A stretch of DNA of 64,000 nt from Homarus americanus (lineage: Eukaryota > Arthropoda > Malacostraca > Decapoda > Nephropidae), in the NCBI RefSeq assembly GCF_018991925.1, contig NW_024756629.1:50001-114000 (forward strand), given 5' to 3'. Shown here in pieces: positions 1-12,141 of the stretch; positions within the stretch are counted from its first letter, which is position 1; each line of letters starts with the position of its first letter. A program made the translations under genes and the position numbers. Under the pieces are notes generated by a model. It ran no database searches, was not told the origin of the DNA, and saw only the letters and a list, made by a program, of their open reading frames with translations.

Positions 1-23
1 CATCATCATCATCATCATCATCA
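1..23. repeat. (TCA)n microsatellite, cut by window edge
   Basis: Seven or more CAT/TCA triplets run into the left edge of the window, so the true length is unknown. Confidence 0.9.
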
Positions 24-565
24 CACACTCATCATACCAGATATCGGGCCGAGACGAAAAACCTCTCTCTCTCTCCGTCAGGTAACCAAAACGAAGCCCT
101 TAACTAACCTCCCACAGGTGTGTCAATTAATCACCCACCTGTCACATCCCATCACACACCTTGACACACCTTTCTTCTCCTCCTCTTGACCTATAAAGCA
201 GTATTTATCATTACATACCTGTCGAATAGAGTTTTTTCACGTGTCAAGGGAAGGAAGGAGAGGGAGAGGGAGGGAGGGGGAGAGGGAGAGGGAATGGGAG
301 AGGGAGACAGAGAGGGAGAGGGGGGGAGGGGGAAGTTGACTAAACGTGGAGGATATTATCAACTTTTTCCTCTTCCCTTCTATGAGTTGATTGTTCAGTA
401 TCTAGTTTGTTATTAAGATTAACTCAGATTCACATAGGTATTTGAAGGTCTTTTGAAATTGGGGGTGGGGAGGTGGTGGGGGTGGGGAGGTGGGAGTGGG
501 GTGGGTGGGGTGGGAGGGAGGTGTAGGATTGTTTGTTCATTTCTATACTGTATTTTTATTTTCCT

Positions 566-568
<3 letters not shown>
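24..568. other. intergenic, purine- and G-rich patches
   Basis: No gene seen. A GGGAGA-type purine run lies at about 249-331 and a GGGGTGG-type G-rich run at about 458-523. The short open frames across these runs are low-complexity translations. Confidence 0.6.
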
Positions 569-620
<52 letters not shown>

Positions 621-812
621 ACATACAGATTGGGTGGTGGTTGAGATGACAGCATACGATTATATTTCACTCACTCCCTTCTCCATCTTCCTCCTCCTCC
701 TCCTCCTCCGTCTTCCTATCTCTCTCCTTCTCCTTCATTTCCCTTCCCTCACTTTCTCCAAGATTTACAATTATAGTGGTGAGAAGTCTGACACCAGTTT
801 ATGATATATATG

Positions 813-865
<53 letters not shown>

Positions 866-1178
866 TCCTACTTCCTGGTGACCACTGGGATATACTCTCC
901 CTCCCTCCCTCCCTCCCCTCCCTCCCTCCTTCTCTCGTCATCTCTCTTCCCTCCACTCCCTCCCTCCTTGTCACTGCATATCATAATTCTCTCTCCATTT
1001 CTCACTCTCATGGTCTACCCTCCTTCCTTCCTCCCTCCCTCCCCATCTTCCCTCCGCCGTGGTGACAGCATACCATGATACATGACTCATTCCCTCCACT
1101 TATCACCGGGACCTCCGTGTTAGTAGACACTCGCTAATATTCCTTTCACCGCCTTCCTCAGTTGCTCCCGAGGGTGCT

Positions 1179-1236
<58 letters not shown>

Positions 1237-1241
1237 CTCTC
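569..1241. repeat. three (CT)n tracts with CCCTCC pyrimidine DNA
   Basis: Near-pure (CT)n tracts occupy 569-619, 813-862 and 1181-1241. Between them the plus strand is mostly TCC/CCCT pyrimidine DNA (for example 895-970). No gene seen. Confidence 0.9.
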
Positions 1242-1283
1242 AGGAGGAAGGGAGTGAGTGCTTCGTATGCATGACTGTATAAA

Positions 1284-4000
1284 TATAAGTAACTCACCGC
1301 CCATATAAGTAACTCACAATAACTCACCGCCCTATATAAGTAACTCACAATAACTCACCGCCGTATGTAAGTAACTCACCGCCCTATATAAGTAACTCAC
1401 AATGACTCACCGCCTATAAGTAACTCACAATAACTCACCGCCTATATAAGTAACTCACAATAACTCACCGCCTATATAAGTAACTCACAATAACTCACCG
1501 CCTATGAGTAACTCACCGCCTATATAAGTAACTCACAATAACTCACGCCGTATATAAGTAACTCACAATAACTCACCGCCGTATATAAGTAACTCACCGC
1601 CCTATATAAGTAACTCACAATGACTCACCGCCCTATATAGTAACTCACAATAACTCACCCCCGTATAAGTAACTCACAATAACTCACCGCCGTATATAAG
1701 TAACTCACAATAACTCACCGCCCTATATAAGTAACTCACAATAACTCACCGCCGTATATAAGTAACTCACAATAACTCACCGCCTATATAAGTAACTCAC
1801 AATAACTCACCGCCTATATAAGTAACTCACAATAACTCACCGCCGTATTTAAGTAACTCACAATAACTCACCGCCATTTAAGTAACTCACAATAACTCAC
1901 CGCCCTATAAGTAACTCACAATAACTCACCGCCGTATATAAGTAACTCTAATAACTCACCGCCTATAAAAGTAACTCTAATAACTCACCGCCCTATATAG
2001 TAACTCACAATAACTCACCGCCGTATTTAAGTAACTCACAATAACTCACCGCCGTATGTAAGTAACTCACAATAACTCACCGCCGTATATAAGTAACTCA
2101 CAATAACTCACCGCCGTATGTAAGTAACTCATAATAACTCACCGCCGTATATAAGTAACTCACAATACCTCACCGCCCTATATAAGTAACCACAATAACC
2201 ACGCCCTATATAAGTAACTCACAATAACTCACCGCCTATATAAGTAACTCACAATAACTCACCGCCCTATATAAGTAACTCATAACTCACCGCCCTATAT
2301 AAGTAACTCACAATAACTCACCGCCGTATATAGTAACTCACAATAACTCACCGCCCTATATAAGTAACTCACAATAACTCACCGCCGTATATAAGTAACT
2401 CACAATAACTCACCGCCTTATAAGTAACTCATAATAACTCACCGCCGTATTAAGTAACTCACAATAACTCACCGCCGTATATAACTCAATAACTCACGCC
2501 TATATAAGTAACTCACAATAACTCACCGCCTATAAGTAACTCACAATAACTCACCGCCGTATATAAGTAACTCACAATAACTCACCGCCCTATATAAGTA
2601 ACTCACAATAACTCACCGCCTATATAAGCAACTCACAACCCTATATAAGTAACTCACAATAACTCACCGCCCTATATAAGTAACTCACAATAACTCACCG
2701 CCGTATATAACTCACAATAACTCACCGCCCTATATAAGTAACTCACAATAACTCACCGCCCTATATAATAACACAATAACTCCGCCCTATATAAGTAACT
2801 CACAATAACTCACCGCCGTATATAAGTAACTCACAATAACTCACGCCGTATATAAGTAACTCACAATAACTCACCGCCCTATATAAGTAACTCACAATAA
2901 CTCACCGCCTATATAAGTAACTCCAATAACTCACCGCCGTATATAAAGTAACTCACAATAACTCACCGCCCTATATAAGTAACTCACAATAACTCACCGC
3001 CCTATATAAGTAACTCACAATAACTCACCGCCGTATATAAGTAACTCACAATAACTCACCGCCTATATAAGTAACTCACAATAACTCACCGCCCTATATA
3101 AGTAACTCACAATAACTCACCGTATATAAGTAACTCACAATAACTCACCGCCCTATATAAGTAACTCCCTCACCGCCGTATATAAGTAACTCACAATAAC
3201 TCACCGCCGTATATAAGTAACTCATGACTCACCGCCGTAAAGTAACTCATAATAACTCACCGCCGTATATAAGTAACTCCAAATAACTCACCGTATATAA
3301 GTAACTCACAATAACTCACCGCCCTATATAAGTAACTCACAATAACTCACCGCCGTATATAAGTAACTCACAATAACTCACCGCCCTATATATAACTCAC
3401 AATAACTCCACCGCCCTATATAAGTAACTCACAAACAACTCACCCCCATATAAACAAACCACCCAGTAACTCACAGTAACTCACCGCCTATATAAGTAAC
3501 TCACAAAACCACCGCCGTATATAAGTAACTCACAATAACTCACCGCCCTATATAAGTAACTCACAATAACTCACCGCCGTATTAAGTAACTCACAATAAC
3601 TCACCGCCCTATATAAGTAACTCACAATAACTCACCGCCCTATATAAAGTAACTCACAACTCACCCCTATATAAGTAACTCACAATAACTCACCGCCCTA
3701 TATAAGTAACTCACAATAACTCACCGCCTATAAAGTAACTCACAATAACTCACCGCCGTATATAAGTAACTCACAATAACTCACCGCCCTATATAAGTAA
3801 CTAAGTAACTCACAATAACTCACGCCCTATATAAGTAACTCACAATAACTCACCGCCTATATAAGTAACTCACAATAACTCACCGCCCTATATAAGTAAC
3901 TCACAATAACTCACCGCCCTATATAAGTAACTCACACCAAAACTCACCGCCCTATAATAACTCACAATAACTCACCGCCCTATATAAGTAACTCACCGCC
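1284..4000. repeat. 31-bp minisatellite with a TATA-like core
   Basis: About 2.7 kb of head-to-tail copies of a 31-bp unit. Its parts, in order, are AACTCACCGCC, a variable C/G, TATATAAG and TAACTCACAAT. The commonest variants are CCGCCC versus CCGCCG before TATATAAG. Many units are shortened by small deletions, so the local period shifts. Every full unit carries TATATAAG, a TATA-box-like string, and a few carry TGACTCA, an AP-1-like string. Stop codons occur throughout, so it is not coding. The array ends abruptly at about 4000 in unrelated DNA. Confidence 0.95.
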
Positions 4001-4560
4001 ATTATTAAATAAGTAACAATACAATTTTTGCGTGGGAAAAGCTGATTACTGTTTACACTCCGTTAGCCAATGGTTGCTAAGCTTACAACCCCGGGCGGAG
4101 TAAAGCCGTAACTATATTTAGACCAATGGCAGCTAATTCTGGTGACGTGGAAATAGCTGACAGCCAATGGTAATGATTCCTAAGGGTGGCTAGTGGCTAT
4201 TTTATCTAATACTACTTTAATAACGGATTATTCGTGTATCAAATCGACGGGTACATTCCTTCAACTAATCATGGATGAGCTAGTTTTCATTTCAACCAAT
4301 CAGAGCTACACTTACATTCCTTCAGCCAATCAAAGCCGCGGTAACATTCCTTTACCCAATCAAAGCTACGGTTACATTCCTTCAGCCAATCATGGACGAG
4401 CTAGTTTTCATTTTCTCAGCGAATCAAAGCTATTTTCAAATTCCTTCAAGCAATCCCAGATGAGCTAGTTTTTATTCGCTCGGCCAATCATACAATCGGG
4501 TAACACTGAACACACTTAACGTTATATCGGGTAATACTTAACATAATTCAGACAGCGGGA
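4001..4560 (+). promoter_or_regulatory. cluster of eight CCAAT boxes, partly a 30-bp repeat
   Basis: Direct CCAAT pentamers begin at 4067, 4123, 4164, 4296, 4326, 4356, 4386 and 4484. The four from 4296 to 4386 are exactly 30 bp apart and sit in a short diverged tandem repeat (ACATTCCTTCAGCCAATCAA-like). A second phrase, GAGCTAGTTTTCATT or a close variant, recurs three times. CCAAT is the NF-Y binding motif, and regularly spaced CCAAT boxes are typical of some cell-cycle and histone promoters. No TATA/Inr pair or downstream exon is visible, so this may be only a minisatellite that contains CCAAT. Confidence 0.4.
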
Positions 4561-4634
4561 CTTAATTAACCCAGTCCATCTCTGTATCCGATCACGGAGT
4601 CAACACAAAGCCGATACAGCGAGTTATTGTTGTT

Positions 4635-4676
4635 AATAATAATAATAATAAAATAATAATAATAATAATATAATAC

Positions 4677-4737
<61 letters not shown>

Positions 4738-4758
4738 TAATAATAATAATAATAATAG
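4635..4758. repeat. (AAT)n microsatellite
   Basis: About 120 bp of AAT triplets with a few single-base slips. Confidence 0.95.
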
Positions 4759-4868
4759 GTGCATCCTGACTATACACGTGCACTCTGGTTGGTCAATTTA
4801 TCGTACACTTACAGGATTGGGTGAAATTGGGGGCCAACTGGACCTTAATATAGAGGGAAGGTGAGAAT

Positions 4869-5440
4869 GGTGATTGCTGTGGTGATTGCGTTGGTGTGGT
4901 GTGGTGGTGGTGGGTGTGGTGGTGGAAGGGTAGTGGTGGTGGTGGTGTGTGGTAAGTGGGGTAGATGGTGTGGTGGTGGTAGGTGGTGGTGGTGTAGGTG
5001 GTAGGGGTAGTGGTGGTGGTGGAGGTGATTAATTGGAGGTACAGGGTGTTGGTGGTGAGGTAGGTGGTGTGGTAGGGGTGGTGGTGGTGGTGAAGAGGTG
5101 GTGGTATGAGTGAGGTGGTGGAGTGGTGGTGGTGGTGGTGGAGGTTGTGGTGGAGGTGGTGGTGGTGGTGGTGGTGGTGAGGGGTGGTGGTGGAGGTGGT
5201 GGTGAGGGTGATTAGTATGTGGTGGGTGGTGGTGGAGGTTGTGGTGGTGGTGGTGGTGGTGGAGGGGAAGAGGTGGAGGTGGAGGTGGAGGTTGAGGTGG
5301 TGGTGGTGGTGGAGTTGTGGTGGTGGTGGTGGTGGTGGTGGTGGTGTATGTGGTAGGGGTGTGGTGGTAGGGGTGGTGAGTGGTGGTGTGGTGGTGGAGG
5401 TTGTGGTGGTGGAGGGTTGTGGTGGTGGAGGTGGTGGTGG
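4869..5440. repeat. degenerate (TGG)n G/T-rich block
   Basis: About 570 bp of GGTGGTGGTGG-type sequence with GGA and GTA interruptions. The purest stretch is around 5110-5345. The opposite strand is ACC/CCA-rich. Frames through it encode His/Pro/Thr or Val/Gly runs and are not genes. Confidence 0.9.
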
Positions 5441-5654
5441 GTCAAATACCTGGATAAAAGGTTAAAAGGAAGGGTATGAGAGACGGAGAATGGAGACGGA
5501 AAGAAATGGAGAGTGAATGAGAGAGGGAGAGAAGGAAGAGGAATTTGCCCTCTCTCTCTCTCCTCGTTCCATCTTCCTCCGTTTCTCATTTTATCTTTCC
5601 TGATCCTTCTTTCTCCTATCTCTCTCCTTCCGTCTTGTCTTCTCTTCTCTTCCC

Positions 5655-6230
5655 TCCTCCCCACACTCCCACCCCAGCATCCCTCTTCCCTCCCCACACC
5701 CCAGCATCCCTCCTCCCCCCACCCAGCATCCCTCCTCCCCACACCCCAGCATCCCTCCTCCCCACACCCAGCATCCCTCCTCCTCCCCACCCCAGCATCC
5801 CTCCTCCCCACCTCCACCCCAGCATCCCTCCTCCCTCCCCTCCACCCCAGCATCCCTCCCTCCCCACCTCCACCCCAGCATCCCTCCTCCTCCCCACCCA
5901 GCATCCATCCTCCCCACACCCCAACATCCTCCCCACACCCCAGCATCCCTCCTCCCCCACCCCAGCATCCCTCCTCCCCCCACACCCCAGCATCCCTCCT
6001 CCCCACACCCCAGCATCCCCTCCTCCCCCACCCCACACATCCCTCCTCCCCCACACCCCAACATCCTCCTCCTCCCCACACCCCAGCATCCTCCTCCTCC
6101 CCCCACCCCAGCATCCTCCTCCCCCACACCCAGCATCCCTCCTCCTCCCCACACCCCAGCATCCCTCCTCCCCCACACCCCAGCATCCCTCCTCCCCAGC
6201 ATCCCCTCCCATCTTCCCCCACACATCTCC
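5655..6230. repeat. 23-bp C-rich minisatellite
   Basis: About 25 copies of a unit made of CAGCATCCCTCC, TCCCCACA and CCC. Lengths vary from 20 to 25 bp by loss or gain of C and TCC. Long open frames in several registers on both strands are a by-product of the composition. A purine then pyrimidine transition zone (5465-5650) precedes it. Confidence 0.93.
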
Positions 6231-6369
6231 AACACACACTAAATCATCCACTAATCTCAGATCCCACTCTCTGCGGCCTCTATGTGTGTACTTGAAGTTT
6301 AATATTGTTTAGTCGCCAATTTGCATATTATCTCTATAAGTGTGGTTTCTGCGCCTTCTGGAGACCCTT

Positions 6370-6525
6370 GACTTGTGTGGTGGTGGTGAAACATATAGGG
6401 GTGTGGTGTGGTGGGGTAGTGTGATGTGTGTGTGTGTGGTGGTGGGGTGAAATTGATGAGGTGTGAGAGTGGGGGTGTGAGGTGTGTGGTGTGGTGGTGG
6501 TGAGTGTGTGTGTGTGTGTGTGATA
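6370..6525. repeat. GTGG/GTGTG-rich stretch
   Basis: Degenerate GTGGTGGTG and GTGTGTG mixture ending in a short (GT)n at about 6507-6521. Confidence 0.8.
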
Positions 6526-6576
6526 ATACATAGTGGTACATATATGTTTGCTCTTATATGTATACGTACATTATGA

Positions 6577-6607
6577 ACACAACACACACACACACACACA
6601 CACACAC

Positions 6608-6638
<31 letters not shown>

Positions 6639-6677
6639 CACACACACACACACACACAGTCACACACACACACACAG

Positions 6678-6731
<54 letters not shown>
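6577..6731. repeat. (AC)n microsatellite, interrupted
   Basis: About 155 bp of CA dinucleotides with AACAC and CAGTCA interruptions. Confidence 0.95.
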
Positions 6732-6734
<3 letters not shown>

Positions 6735-6859
6735 TATTATACCCTTCATAACATATATGAACAACAAATTTTCAAACGTAATTAAAAAAAATAATAAAAA
6801 TAAAAATAAAAATATAAGAACAATGATTTAAAAAACAATAAAACTTAAACAAGCAAACA

Positions 6860-7845
6860 GATATGGAAAAGGTGTGAAGTATGACACGAGGATGAGCGCT
6901 GGGGAGCAAGGGGTGAATGATGAGGGCATGGGCAGTGGGGCAGAAGACAGGAGACAGGGAGCAAGACAGGGAGTGGGGCAGAGGGGAGCATGGAGCCAGT
7001 GGGGACATGGAGCCAGATGGGGGAAAGACAGGATCAGAATGGACGCTAAGATGAGGCATGAGGTGAGGCATGGAAAGTGGGGCGTGAATGATGAGCCAGT
7101 GAATGGGGCATGGGCAGCAAGAGGGAGCGTACAGTGCTGAATGACCAGTGAGACAAGGGCAGAGACAGACACAGTGAATGAGAATGAAGATGAAGGGGCA
7201 AAGGGGAACCAATGGGCAATGCAAGAGCAATAGACGCAAGATGAGGCGTGCAGACAGTCAGAGACGAAGACTGAGAGAAGAGATAGAGGCATGGGCAGGC
7301 ACAAGACAGAAAGTCAAGACAGTAGAGAAAGGAAGTGGGACCAGAATGGGAACATAGACGCAGAGACCAGGGGTGTGACAGAGGCATAAACAATAAAAAC
7401 AAAAACAAAAACATAAACACTAAAACAAAACATGAAACAAAAAAAACAAAAAACAATGAAACAAAAAAAAAACATAAACACTAAAAACAAAACGAAAACA
7501 ATAAAAAGCAAAAACAATGAAAACAAAAAACAAAAACATAAACACTAAAACAAAAAAAAGTAAACAATAAAACAAACAATAAAACAAAAAACAAAAACCA
7601 TAAACACTAAAAAAAAAAAGTAAACAATAAAACATAAACAATAAAACAAAAACATAAAACATAAACAATAAAATATAAACAAAAAACAAAAAACAAAACA
7701 AAAACAATAAAATATAAACAAAACATAAACAATAAAACAAAAACAAAACAAAAACAATAAAATATAAACAAAAACATAAACAATAAAACAAAAACATAAA
7801 CAAAACAATAAAATAAACAAAAACATAAACAATATAACAAATAAC
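6860..7845. repeat. two strand-asymmetric low-complexity blocks
   Basis: From 6860 to about 7375 the plus strand is G/A-rich, with recurring GGGCA, GACAGG and GCATGGAGCCAG phrases. From about 7385 to 7845 it is nearly all A and C with T, built from AAACAATAAAAC and AAACATAAAC phrases. The Phe/Val/Tyr/Leu-rich minus-strand frames reflect this composition and carry no recognisable domain. Confidence 0.8.
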
Positions 7846-8440
7846 ATGAAGGTTGTGTGTGTCGTATACACCAAACACCATCTGACTAACACCAATTATT
7901 AAACATTTATTTATCTTATTTAAAATTTCTTCAAACTAAAATAGTAATGTTTTATCACCTGTTTAGTAATACACTGATGTTATCTTACCTGTGAGCATGA
8001 CACACACACACACACACACACACACATTATAATCAGTACTCTCTTTCTATTAATGTTTTTGATCCATCTTGGTCACTCTTACATTAACTCTCCGGGTTGA
8101 TGAGTTCCTTCAATCTATGACTCTAAACCGATCACCGGGAACACACAAACGTTAACTTCAATACGTTAACTTGTAACTGTTTCTATGGTAGACGTGTTGT
8201 GTCCTTAATAATATACTACTACTACTACTACTACTAATAATAATAATAAAATAAACATGTTAAAAATTGTCACCATCCAAGACAATATAATTTTATACTC
8301 ACACCAAAAATTTCAAGTACCCTCCTCCTTCTCCCCTATATAGCATTACCTTATTAATCACCTAAAATCGCAAAATATTATTCCTACGGTTGTAAACACC
8401 TCCATGGTACTACACACTAAATATATATATATACTTAAAT
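7846..8440. other. AT-rich unique DNA with small microsatellites
   Basis: No gene recognised. It contains (AC)n at 8000-8026 and a TAC/TAA triplet run at about 8214-8252. Confidence 0.6.
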
Positions 8441-9110
8441 TACCTAAAATTCTCTTCTCGTATCCTGAAGGACCTTGTAGTAAATTTTAAGTATGTAGAT
8501 CATTATTTAAAGTAATTTGGGGGTATTTTCGTATAAAATAAGAATTTTTAGGTACGTAGTGAAATTTATTAGAAGGATCAGATAGAATGATATTTGAAGT
8601 AATTTTAGGAGCAGTAAAAAAATATAGAATCAGGTTGAGGGTGGACTAAAATTTTGGGATAGGTGTGTAAATATGACTAAAAGATTCTGGGTTATTTAAG
8701 TTGATATTTTAGGTAATACACCAATATCTTTAAGGAACTATAACACGTAATACATTTTAAGTACGGAGCAAGATATTCTTAAGCACACAGGAAAGAGATT
8801 TTTGAGGATTTAACATACCTAAAAACAGGATACCTTATTCTTCAGTACAGAGGAGTAAAATATGTGAAGGGATTACCGTACCTAAAGCCGGATATTTTAA
8901 GTAAACAAGATATTTAAAGAAACTGTCGTATCTAAACCAAATAATTTTTAAGGATAGTCGTAATTTTAAGAACTGGTGAACCTTAATACGATAATTTTAG
9001 GAAATTTTACGGACAAACAAGATAATTCCCGTAATTAAAGGAACTCGCATACCTAAACACGATAATTTAAGGCACACAAAGGTAATTTTTTTAAGATCCG
9101 TCGTTAATTA
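8441..9110. repeat. old, diverged AT-rich tandem repeat
   Basis: Phrases such as TACCTAAA, GATAATTTTA, TTTTAAG and AAGGAACT recur every few tens of bases in the same order, with many substitutions. This looks like a decayed tandem array. It would form the intron just downstream of the DOMON exon. Confidence 0.55.
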
Positions 9111-9147
9111 CAGGTGAACAGTATGGACAGGTAAGGTCTGTACTTAC

Positions 9148-9261
9148 CAAAACGTGAGCCTCGCCGGTGTAGTCCACGTAGCCTATGAGCAGGTCAGCCC
9201 CTTCCATAGTGTTGGTCGGTGATATGCCCAAAGCCACGTAGCCCAGTGTCCGGCCTTGTAC
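9148..9261 (-). CDS. internal exon encoding part of a DOMON domain
   Basis: A 114-nt exon on the minus strand. It is preceded by a pyrimidine-rich acceptor ending TCCTCGTCCACAG and followed by the donor GTAAGT (plus-strand 9142-9147). Frame 1 is open for exactly 38 codons, phase 0 at both ends. The peptide contains TLGYVALGIS, then NTMEGADLLIGYVD, then TGEAHVL. This order (a Gly-Tyr-Val-Ala-Leu-Gly-Ile-Ser strand, a Gly-Ala-Asp turn, then an Ile-Gly-Tyr-Val-Asp strand) is the core signature of DOMON domains of the MOXD1/dopamine beta-hydroxylase/tyramine beta-hydroxylase kind, where consensus members read roughly GWVALGFSPNG, then GADIVIGWVD. In those secreted or ER-luminal proteins DOMON is a heme- or sugar-binding beta-sandwich N-terminal to the copper monooxygenase domains. 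Other exons are not visible here: lower coordinates are a diverged repeat and higher ones are microsatellite-rich. Other DOMON proteins (ferric-chelate reductase-like) are possible but fit less well. Confidence 0.75.
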
Positions 9262-9364
9262 CTGTGGACGAGGAGAGATGTATGTATTATTTGTGTCAGA
9301 GAGAGAGAGAGAGAGCTACGGCTTACACGGGAACAAACTATGCTTAGTGACCCTGAATACCAAT

Positions 9365-9441
9365 GACAAGGAGGACAGGTAAGAACAAGGTGGACAGGTA
9401 AGAACAAGGTTGGCAATTAAGAACAAGGTGGGCAGGTAAAA
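9365..9441. repeat. 19-bp tandem repeat, four copies
   Basis: Four diverged copies of AACAAGGTGGACAGGTAAG. It lies about 100 bp upstream (in minus-strand sense) of the DOMON exon, within the inferred intron. Each unit on the plus strand carries a donor-like GGTAAG, which is on the wrong strand for that gene. Confidence 0.85.
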
Positions 9442-9507
9442 AAAAGCCGCAGGGGCGCACCTCCAGGTATCTTTAAGACAGTGCTTAATGGTACAGTACG
9501 CCCACCT

Positions 9508-9510
<3 letters not shown>

Positions 9511-9538
<28 letters not shown>
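9511..9538. repeat. (GT)n microsatellite
   Basis: About 14 GT dinucleotides. Confidence 0.9.
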
Positions 9539-9539
<1 letters not shown>

Positions 9540-9604
9540 GTATACATGAATTTGGGGATTAGTAGGACACTGACACACTCTTAATGGTTAGGTTATGTTA
9601 TGAT

Positions 9605-9668
9605 GGGGCCCGTTAGGACTGGGGCCCGTTAGGACTGGGGCCCATTAGGACTGGGGCCCATTAGTACT
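9605..9668. repeat. 16-bp tandem repeat, exactly four copies
   Basis: GGGGCCCGTTAGGACT twice, then two copies with CCCATTAGG, the last ending TAGTACT. Each unit includes the palindrome GGGCCC. Confidence 0.95.
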
Positions 9669-9689
9669 AGCCACAAAGGGACTTATTGT

Positions 9690-10012
9690 ATATTCATAAC
9701 TATTTCATTAAAAAAAATAGATAAAAAAGGTACCGAAAAAATGACTGTCTCATAAGCTGTATCATATTTCTCACGTCGTCCAAAATAATATATCTAAACA
9801 TTTCTCGCGGTGGAAAGAAATTTAGCTATTTCTCACGATTTATTTTTTTTAAATATTTCTCACGGAGGAAAAAAAAGAAATATTTCTCATTGTGTAAAAA
9901 ATAATTCAAATATTTTTCAAGGAAGAAATATTTATCGTGGAGGAATAACAACAACAACAACAACAACAACAACAAAATAAAACTACAATTTTTAAAGGCA
10001 ATAATCACGTAA
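9690..10012. repeat. diverged AT-rich repeat plus (CAA)n
   Basis: AAATATTTCTCACG-like phrases recur between about 9760 and 9940. A clean (CAA)n occupies 9948-9976. No gene seen. Confidence 0.6.
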
Positions 10013-10039
10013 TTTCACATCTATAAGGGTCTCGATTTA

Positions 10040-10470
10040 CCAAGACAGACAGACAGACAGAGAGAAGCACAGACACACACAAACACACACCACGATTGGT
10101 ATGATATATCCAATACCGTTAAAATCTCTCTCTCTCTCTCTCTTTCTTTCTCTCTCTTTCTCTCTCTCTCTCTCTCAGATAAAGAAGAAAGCTTTACTCC
10201 AAATGACCTTTACGTCAGAGCCAGTTAAGGTTCCTTGTATCCCTCTAACTCACGCAAGAGAATGGTGGAGAAGAGGAGGAGGAGGAGGAGGAGGAGGAGG
10301 AGGAGGAGGAGGAGGACAACAACAGCAACATCAAGAAGAAAAAAAGGAGGAAGGAGGAGGAGAGGATGGAGGAGGAAAAGAAGAAGAGGATAAAAAATAA
10401 TCAAGAAGAGGAAGAGAAAGTAGGAAGAAAAAGAAGAGGGAAGGAAGGTAATAATAATAATAATAATAAT

Positions 10471-10505
<35 letters not shown>

Positions 10506-10654
10506 TAATAATTTAATAAGAAAAGGAAAAGGAAAAAGAAATAGAAAAAGAAAAGGACAAGAACAAGAAGAAAAAGAAGTAATGGAGAAGTAGAATGAAG
10601 GCGAAAGAGGAGGTAGAGAAAGAGATAATAATAAATGAGTGAAGATGGGACATA

Positions 10655-10699
<45 letters not shown>

Positions 10700-10876
10700 A
10701 ACCAACATATTTCCCAGTTCGGACGTTGTGAAATTTACCCATGAATATTTTTAGCTGCTCGCTTCTTTGTGTCTGTCCCGACCTGCTGCTGGCTACTGTC
10801 TGTCTGTCTGTCTGTGTCTCTCTCCAGGATAATGTGTCTCTGTAAGTGTCTGTCTGTCTGTCTGTCTCTATGTATG

Positions 10877-10907
<31 letters not shown>

Positions 10908-10982
10908 GTGTCTGTCTGTCTGTCTGTCTGTCTCTATGTATGTATGTATGTATGTAATGTATGTATGTAAGTACTGTATATA
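10040..10982. repeat. microsatellite cluster
   Basis: In order: (CAGA)n at 10040-10062, (CT)n with TTT interruptions at 10127-10180, (GGA)n at 10272-10316, AAG/GGA purine DNA to 10445, (AAT)n at 10449-10513, A/G-rich DNA, (GA)n at 10657-10697, then (TGTC)n and (TATG)n alternating at 10797-10970. A short unique stretch (10181-10255) carries no clear gene. Confidence 0.9.
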
Positions 10983-11310
10983 TCTCATTAATACATCTTC
11001 CTCCCCTCATCATCACCTAGTTTAGCTTATCGACACTCTCCCATCTTTATCCTCTCCTCCTGCTATTCCTCCTCCCCCTGTCATCAAGTATTTCTACACC
11101 CTCTTTCGTCCACACGTTTCTATTAATGCTTATTTTTGTCCCGGGAAAGTGATTTTGAAATGACACTAAAAAAAATCGATTTTCAACTATTTTCAATATT
11201 CTTTTTTTTTTAACCTATGATAATCTATTTTTTAAGGTCAATTTTCAAAACATTTTTTTTAGATAAGTGATTTTTTAAAATAATATATAAACAATTCTAA
11301 ATATTTAAGA

Positions 11311-11363
<53 letters not shown>

Positions 11364-12141
11364 TTTGTATGAATCCTCGAGAATCCGGAGTCAGGACTTT
11401 ACGAACGCACTTAAGCGAATATTACAATCTTATTTCTGGCTATTTACAGGAAGACATAAATATTAATGGCAATATTTATTTACTTACATTTTATGGTCGC
11501 CGAAGCACCTAAAGTAACTCTGTACTAATATTTGTGTAAGAAATAATTAAGGACATTTATTGCTGGCATAAGAAATATACAATCCGGATGTACAAAGATA
11601 ATTACGCGAACGTAGGTCATAAACAACACAATAATCTGGTTTTCCATTTTGAATCGTAAGATAAATAAAAAATAAACTATATTGATAAATGAAAAAATAT
11701 ATAAACTTTAAATAATATAAAATAGAAGAGCAAAAATAATAATGAAAATCACTCATAAGAAAACTAGATTTGATTGACGTGAATACCGTTAACTGATACT
11801 GAACACACACACACACGCACACACACACGCACACGCACACACACACACACACACACACACGCACATAGTACTTATGAATTACTTTGTAAATACTTTAATG
11901 GACGAGACAACACCGAATGAAATAATTTGTATAAATAAAAATATTCAATATCCTGTGTATTTTGTGCAATGGACACAATTTTAGAAAATACATTGTGAAA
12001 AATAATTCTCAAAATCATACGAGCATTTTGAAAATAATTTATGTAAAAAGAAAGTTCATGTGATATTTTAGCCCAACATTTTAGGCGATTCCCATGAGGA
12101 CTCTTGTAAAATAAAATAATTGTGAAAATACTTGTCATAAA

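Noticed and set aside
1284..4000. CRISPR-like array
   Set aside because: Units are contiguous with no unique spacers, and the DNA is eukaryotic.
5212..6295. Long frames in several registers (up to 341 codons) over the TGG and 23-bp repeats
   Set aside because: Simultaneous open frames on both strands across a tandem repeat are expected. Products are Cys/Trp/Gly or Pro/His/Ser repeats without a family match.
10127..10260. Exon after a (CT)n-CAG acceptor-like end near 10179
   Set aside because: The acceptor arises automatically from (CT)n followed by CAG, the following donor (AAGGTTCC) is poor, and the frame runs straight into (GGA)n. The same caution applies at 32758.
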